Source of the DNA: Bacillota bacterium
Lineage (GTDB): Bacteria; Bacillota_A; Clostridia; Lachnospirales; Lachnospiraceae
Direction of reading: 5' to 3'
Length of the DNA stretch: 31,603 bases
Assembly (NCBI GenBank): GCA_023443625.1
Contig: JAEZTQ010000069.1
Span: 1 to 31,603 of the forward strand
Shown: in pieces, positions 27,493 to 31,603 of the stretch
How the letters are laid out: every line of letters starts with the position of its first letter
Position numbering within the stretch: the first letter of the stretch is position 1
The notes under the pieces: model-generated
What the model saw: only the letters and a program-made list of their open reading frames with translations
Databases searched by the model: none
Told to the model about the DNA's origin: nothing
Position numbers and translations under genes: made by a program

Positions 27493-28446
27493 ATGTTAGA
27501 GTCATCAGCAACCAATCAACAAGGATTGTCCGTTAATAGAAAAAAAGCGAATAAACGAGGTATAAAGATGTTTTTACTAATATCGCCTTTTCTCGTATTA
27601 TGTTTTGTTTTTTCGTATCTTCCATTATATGGGTGGGCGTATTCCTTATATGATTATCGGGCACCTTTGAAGTTATCCCAATGTGCTTTTGTGGGTACAA
27701 GATGGTTTAAAATGTTATTTACCAATAAAGTACAGCTTTTAGAACTTGGTAAGGTAATGAAAAATACCTTTGTAATGAGTTCCATTGGTATTGCTACATC
27801 CTTGTTACCAGTACTATTTGCTGTGTTTCTCAATGAAATTAAGTGTACCCGGTTTAAGAAGTTAGTTCAAACCCTAACAACGATACCAAACTTTATAAGC
27901 TGGGTGTTGGTATATTCTATTGCATTTAATCTATTTACCAGTACAGGGCTGGTAAATAACCTGCTACAAGAGTGGAATATAACAGGTGAGGCAATAAAAT
28001 TTTTAGATAGCGAAAACCATGTGTATTTATCTATGTGGTTGTGGAGTACCTGGAAAGGTTTAGGATGGGGTGCTATTATCTATCTGGCGTCAATTGCAGG
28101 TATTGACCAGGAATTATATGAAGCGGCAAGGGTAGACGGAGCCAATCGTTTTAAATTAATGAGGCATATCACTATACCTGAGTTAATGCCAACATTTTTT
28201 GTCCTATTAATGTTGTCAGTTGCTAATTTTATTAATAATGGTATGGATCAGTATTATGTATTTCAAAATGCCTTCAATAGATCAAAAATACAAGTACTTG
28301 ACTTATATGTTTATAACATTGGTGTGACGGGTAATAGCCTATCACTTGCAACAGCAATCAGCATGATGAAAAGTGTTGTCAGTATTACTCTTTTAGTATT
28401 TGTCAATAGCATATCTAAAAGGGTAAGAGGGCAGTCAATAATATAG
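27493..28446 (+). CDS. ABC transporter permease, LplB-like (oligosaccharide uptake)
   Basis: This 317-residue inner-membrane permease has six transmembrane helices. The EAA loop that docks the ATPase is EAARVDGANRFKLMRHITIP. The N-terminal stretch PFLVLCFVFSYLPLYGWAYS is typical of LplB/YtcP-type importers of complex sugars in Firmicutes. I start at ATG 27493, 8 bases after AGGAGGG (27479-27484). The frame continues upstream to a TTG at 27466 without a Shine-Dalgarno. The partner permease gene begins 14 bp downstream. The sugar carried cannot be told from sequence. Confidence 0.92.
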   Translation: MLESSATNQQGLSVNRKKANKRGIKMFLLISPFLVLCFVFSYLPLYGWAYSLYDYRAPLKLSQCAFVGTRWFKMLFTNKVQLLELGKVMKNTFVMSSIGIATSLLPVLFAVFLNEIKCTRFKKLVQTLTTIPNFISWVLVYSIAFNLFTSTGLVNNLLQEWNITGEAIKFLDSENHVYLSMWLWSTWKGLGWGAIIYLASIAGIDQELYEAARVDGANRFKLMRHITIPELMPTFFVLLMLSVANFINNGMDQYYVFQNAFNRSKIQVLDLYVYNIGVTGNSLSLATAISMMKSVVSITLLVFVNSISKRVRGQSII

Positions 28447-28460
28447 AAAGGGCTAGGTAT

Positions 28461-29381
28461 ATGATAAATAAGAGTTCAATGAAGTATTATACAAAGCAAG
28501 ATATTATCTTTAACATAATGAACTATACATTCTTTGCTGTTTTTACACTGATCTGCGCTTATCCCTTCTATTATTTGATAATAAATACAATAAGTGCTAA
28601 CAACCTAAGTGCTAATGGAATGATTAGATTTTTACCTAGTAAAATACATATTGAGAATTACATACAGGTTCTACAACTTAAGGGTTTACTTAATGCAGCA
28701 ATTATTTCTGTAGGCAGAACAGCAATTGGTACCTTTTGCACCGTAATGGCATCTGCCTTCTTAGGTTTTATGTTTACACAGAATTCTATGTGGAAACGAA
28801 AATTATGGTATCGACTTATGATAATAACGATGTACTTTAATGCTGGTTTAATACCTACATTTATTACAATGAATAATCTTAAACTGACTAATTCCTTCTG
28901 GGTTTATATTATACCTGCCATTGTACAACCTTTTAATATAATTATGGTTAAAACCTATGTAGAATCATTACCCTCATCTTTGCAGGAAGCGGCAGAAATA
29001 GATGGGGCAGGAATGTTAACAGTGTTTTTTAGAATTGTTTTTCCGACCTGCAAACCAATCCTTGCTACGATAGCAATATTCTCTGCAGTTGGTCAATGGA
29101 ATTCTTTTCAGGATACCTTGCTCTATATAACGGATCAAAAACTATATCCACTGCAATATTTGTTATATACTTATATTAATCAGGCAAATTCCTTGGCACA
29201 AATGATTAAAACAAATATGGGTGGGACTAGTCTTGATTTGGGGTCACTGATGACGCAGCAGACGCCTACATCCATTCGAATGACGGTTTCTATAGTGGTA
29301 GTGCTCCCGATCCTATTTATATATCCGATTTTTCAAAGGTATTTTGTAAAAGGTATTATGATGGGTTCCGTTAAAGGATAA
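28461..29381 (+). CDS. ABC transporter permease, YtcP/AraQ-like
   Basis: This 306-residue six-helix permease is the usual partner of LplB-type proteins. Its EAA loop is EAAEIDGAGMLTVFFRIVFP, and it carries the family C-terminal end QRYFVKGIMMGSVKG. Shine-Dalgarno-like AAAGGG lies ahead of the ATG. Together with the preceding gene it would form the membrane channel. No ATPase is encoded in the window, and such systems commonly share an MsmX-type ATPase encoded elsewhere. Confidence 0.93.
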   Translation: MINKSSMKYYTKQDIIFNIMNYTFFAVFTLICAYPFYYLIINTISANNLSANGMIRFLPSKIHIENYIQVLQLKGLLNAAIISVGRTAIGTFCTVMASAFLGFMFTQNSMWKRKLWYRLMIITMYFNAGLIPTFITMNNLKLTNSFWVYIIPAIVQPFNIIMVKTYVESLPSSLQEAAEIDGAGMLTVFFRIVFPTCKPILATIAIFSAVGQWNSFQDTLLYITDQKLYPLQYLLYTYINQANSLAQMIKTNMGGTSLDLGSLMTQQTPTSIRMTVSIVVVLPILFIYPIFQRYFVKGIMMGSVKG

Positions 29382-29433
29382 ATGCAAGAAAAAAGTAAGA
29401 AAAAAATAAATAAAATAAATGATGAAGCAAGAA

Positions 29434-29453
29434 ATAAAAACCCGGGTTTTTAT
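29434..29453 (+). promoter_or_regulatory. Perfect palindrome between permease and binding-protein genes
   Basis: A 20-base self-complementary sequence, ATAAAAA-CCCGGG-TTTTTAT, lies in the 100-bp gap before the lipoprotein gene. As RNA it folds into a short hairpin ending in a U-run. It could be a partial terminator or a 3'-end-protecting hairpin setting the ratio of binding protein to permeases. It could also be an operator. Confidence 0.5.
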
Positions 29454-29481
29454 CATAAATTAATTTTAATAGGAGGATAAT

Positions 29482-31281
29482 ATGAAAAAGAAGGTAATCA
29501 GTATTTTGTTGTGTCTTATATTAACAACGTCTTTGTTTGCTGGCTGTGGGAAGGATAATGATGACAAGGAGACTTCAAAAAGCAATGGGGCAACAGTTAC
29601 AAAAGGGGCAACAGATACAGCCAAGGATACAGATACTGCCAAGGGAGCAGAAAAGTATAAGGAGTTTCTCACTGTAGATGTATTTGACTCACAGGCTAAC
29701 TATCAGGGAATTCAATCAGGATGGTTTGGTAAAATAATTAAAGACAAATTTAATATGGAACTTAATATTATTGCACCCAATGTAGCAGGAGGAGGGGATA
29801 CCCTCTTGCAGACCCGTAGTGCCGCAGGAAATTTAGGAGACTTAATTCTTACAACAACTGCTAGCGGTAGACTTCAGGATTTAGTAACTGCTGGATTAGT
29901 AGTTGATATGACAGAGTTAATGAAAGGCAAAGAAAATCTTGCTAAATATCAAGGTGCCATCGATTTTACTAATGGGAAAATGGTTAAGGAACAAGGTATA
30001 TGGGCTATTCCCTCTGAGGTATCAGAGAGACCTGCAACAGACAGACTGGGTGGCACAATACTGAACTTTGGTACATATATAAGGTGGGATTTATATAAAG
30101 AATTAGGTTATCCTGAGATGGGTACATTAGAGGATTTATTACCCGTAATGAAGGATATGCAGGATAAAGCTGGACTAAGCGATTCGGGTAAAAAGGTGTA
30201 TGCCTTCTCTCTCTTTAAAGATTGGGATGGAGATGTAATGTTAGCTGCTAATCAAATACCATCAATGTATGGCTATAATCCTATTGGCTATGCCTATGCT
30301 AAGGCAGATGATTCTGTAGAACCTCAGAGTACCATTGATTCTAATTCCCTATATGTAAGAGGATTAAAATTCTTCTACCAAGCTAATCAGATGGGATTAT
30401 TAGATCCTGAATCGACTACGCAGAATTATGATACCTTATCAGAAAAATACAAGGATGGTGCAGTACTTTGGTCACCCTGGCCTTGGTTATCATCAAATTA
30501 CAACACACCAAATCATACAGGAGAAGGCAAGGCCTTTAATACAGCGGAAATTAAGGATTTTGAAATATATGCCTGGGGATGTTATGCAAAGGGAAATCCC
30601 AATAATGCCATAATGATTGGTAGCAAAGCAAAAGATCCCCAAAGACTAATGGATTTTATTGATTGGTTATATTCTCCTGAAGGCAATGAGATGTCCTACG
30701 TTGGCAGTATGTCAGGAATTAAGGGATTGATGTGGGATGTGGTAGATGGTAAACCACAGTTAACTGAATTTGGTAAGGAATGCATGACCAATGGTGACAA
30801 AACAATGATGCCAGAAGAGTATGGCGGTGGTACCTTTAGAGATGGTTGTGAAGCATTAAACTATAAAGTTTTATCAGACGGAGAAATTAACCCGGAGACA
30901 GGATATCCATATAATTACCAATTATGGGAAAGCTTTATATCGACAACGCTCACTGATATTGATAAAGATTGGCAGGATCATATGAAGGCGCCAAATGCAG
31001 CAGAATTCTTTAATACAAATAATCAAATTGTAGTATCACCAGGTAGTGGATATGCTATCCCTTCTGAGGATTCTAATATTAAAACATTAAGATCTCAGAT
31101 AAAAGCAACGATTGTAGAATACTCCTGGAAAGCAGTATTTGCAAAGGATGAAGAGGAATTTAACAAATATATTAAAGATATGCAGGAGACTACAACTGGA
31201 TTAGGCTATGAAGAAGTTTTGGCTTTTGATTTGGCTAATGTGGAACAACAAAAGCAAGCACGAATAGAAGTTTCAAAGTAA
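29482..31281 (+). CDS. Extracellular solute-binding lipoprotein of the ABC importer
   Basis: This 599-residue lipoprotein should capture the sugar outside the cell and deliver it to the two permeases. The signal peptide ends in the lipobox LFAGC with C22 as the lipidation site. A Lys/Asp/Thr-rich linker (about 23-55) follows, then the family 1 binding-protein fold (LTVDVFDSQANYQGIQSGWF onward, with TGYPYNYQLWESF). The size matches LipO-type proteins that partner LplB/YtcP permeases. AGGAGG lies ahead of the ATG. The specific ligand is unknown. Confidence 0.93.
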   Translation: MKKKVISILLCLILTTSLFAGCGKDNDDKETSKSNGATVTKGATDTAKDTDTAKGAEKYKEFLTVDVFDSQANYQGIQSGWFGKIIKDKFNMELNIIAPNVAGGGDTLLQTRSAAGNLGDLILTTTASGRLQDLVTAGLVVDMTELMKGKENLAKYQGAIDFTNGKMVKEQGIWAIPSEVSERPATDRLGGTILNFGTYIRWDLYKELGYPEMGTLEDLLPVMKDMQDKAGLSDSGKKVYAFSLFKDWDGDVMLAANQIPSMYGYNPIGYAYAKADDSVEPQSTIDSNSLYVRGLKFFYQANQMGLLDPESTTQNYDTLSEKYKDGAVLWSPWPWLSSNYNTPNHTGEGKAFNTAEIKDFEIYAWGCYAKGNPNNAIMIGSKAKDPQRLMDFIDWLYSPEGNEMSYVGSMSGIKGLMWDVVDGKPQLTEFGKECMTNGDKTMMPEEYGGGTFRDGCEALNYKVLSDGEINPETGYPYNYQLWESFISTTLTDIDKDWQDHMKAPNAAEFFNTNNQIVVSPGSGYAIPSEDSNIKTLRSQIKATIVEYSWKAVFAKDEEEFNKYIKDMQETTTGLGYEEVLAFDLANVEQQKQARIEVSK

Positions 31282-31312
31282 TAATTAGTGATAAACAGTT
31301 AGGCTCTTTAAT

Positions 31313-31370
31313 AAATGGACTTTATAGTAGATGCACCAAAAGTGGATAAGCTGCTATAAAGTCCATTTTA
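31313..31370 (+). terminator. Terminator of the ABC importer operon
   Basis: AAATGGACTTTATAG (31313-31327) pairs perfectly with CTATAAAGTCCATTT (31354-31368). It is extended inward by TAG/CTG with a G-U, and followed by TTAA. It is a strong stem with a short U-run. Confidence 0.8.
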
Positions 31371-31380
31371 ACAACAATTA

Positions 31381-31539
31381 AATAATATCAATTGAAAACA
31401 TTTACAAGTGTTAGCGTAAAATTAGTTTAGGGTATATGGAAATACATTCCATATTTGATTTAGGGTAGATGAAAAACACCCTTTTGTGGTAAATTTAGGT
31501 TTACGAAGACCAAATAAACTACAAAGGAAGGTGCTATTC
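31381..31539. other. Non-coding stretch before the truncated ORF
   Basis: It contains a small palindrome TATGGAA/TTCCATA (about 31435-31453), two copies of TTAGGGTA, and a hairpin-like ACACCC-TTTTGTGG. No gene is seen. It could be the outer end of an insertion sequence, but the other end lies outside the window. Confidence 0.3.
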
Positions 31540-31603
31540 ATGTATCAGATTATACTACAATGTCTTACTCAAAATCTAGAGGAATTTGCGCAAACTCTAA
31601 CCA
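31540..31603 (+). CDS. 5' end of a truncated ORF, unknown
   Basis: AAAGGAAGG (31523-31531) precedes an ATG that reads MYQIILQCLTQNLEEFAQTL and is then cut by the window edge. Twenty-one codons are too few to name a family. A transposase is possible given the palindromic DNA before it, but this is a guess. Confidence 0.4.
   Translation, partial: MYQIILQCLTQNLEEFAQTLT

Noticed and set aside
31435..31603. Insertion-sequence left end with transposase
   Set aside because: Only 21 codons and one possible end are visible, so the call cannot be supported within the window.

Overview
The window looks like chromosomal DNA of an endospore-forming, low-GC Firmicute, most likely a Lachnospiraceae/Clostridium member of the Clostridium phytofermentans type. 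The basis is AT-rich composition, purine-rich Shine-Dalgarno sites, a T-box-controlled pheST operon, a complete eight-gene spoIIIA operon, and the Gram-positive order aroK-aroQ-pepP-efp-(insertion)-spoIIIA. The species is an inference. No rRNA, tRNA or CRISPR array was seen.

Layout. 1-2123: ammonium transporter and PII protein behind a strong promoter and a terminator-like leader. 2221-2691: a very small kinase-fold protein. 2785-5065 (minus): a COG2509-type FAD dehydrogenase and a Cof-type HAD phosphatase. 5246-9076: promoter, Phe T-box (specifier UUC), pheS and pheT. 9137-11264: an accessory stretch with two GNAT acetyltransferases, a hairpin array, a decayed HAD gene tail and a small frameshifted ORF. 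11265-11702: mscL with a C-terminal zinc ribbon. 11821-15278: yqeG, aroK, aroQ, an M24 aminopeptidase and efp, co-directional from one promoter. 15279-21172: an insertion between efp and spoIIIA holding repeats, a compact type I toxin-antitoxin module, rsgA behind an apparent attenuated leader, oadG-oadB behind a structured leader, an unknown membrane protein and aroE. 21399-27129: spoIIIAA-AH, interrupted between AE and AF by a 92-bp tandem repeat. 27427-31370: an oligosaccharide-type ABC importer (two permeases and a lipoprotein, no ATPase). A truncated ORF starts at 31540.

How the genes fit together. amt and PII form a nitrogen-uptake pair. aroK and aroQ sit in one operon and aroE 6 kb away, giving three shikimate-pathway steps. 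PheRS charges a product of that pathway. EF-P and RsgA are translation and ribosome-assembly factors. SpoIIIA builds the mother-cell half of the feeding tube or secretion channel used in engulfment.

The most interesting non-coding material lies in the efp-spoIIIA insertion. At 15508-15811 a 32-codon hydrophobic peptide ORF faces an antisense RNA that has its own promoter and intrinsic terminator, and the toxin mRNA 5' and 3' ends are complementary over two blocks. At 17301-17522 a consensus promoter drives a leader with an 11-codon ORF and a terminator ahead of rsgA. At 17684-17891 a structured leader precedes the sodium-pump genes. Several families of short palindromic repeats are scattered through the window. 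All calls come from reading the sequence; no search or folding program was run.
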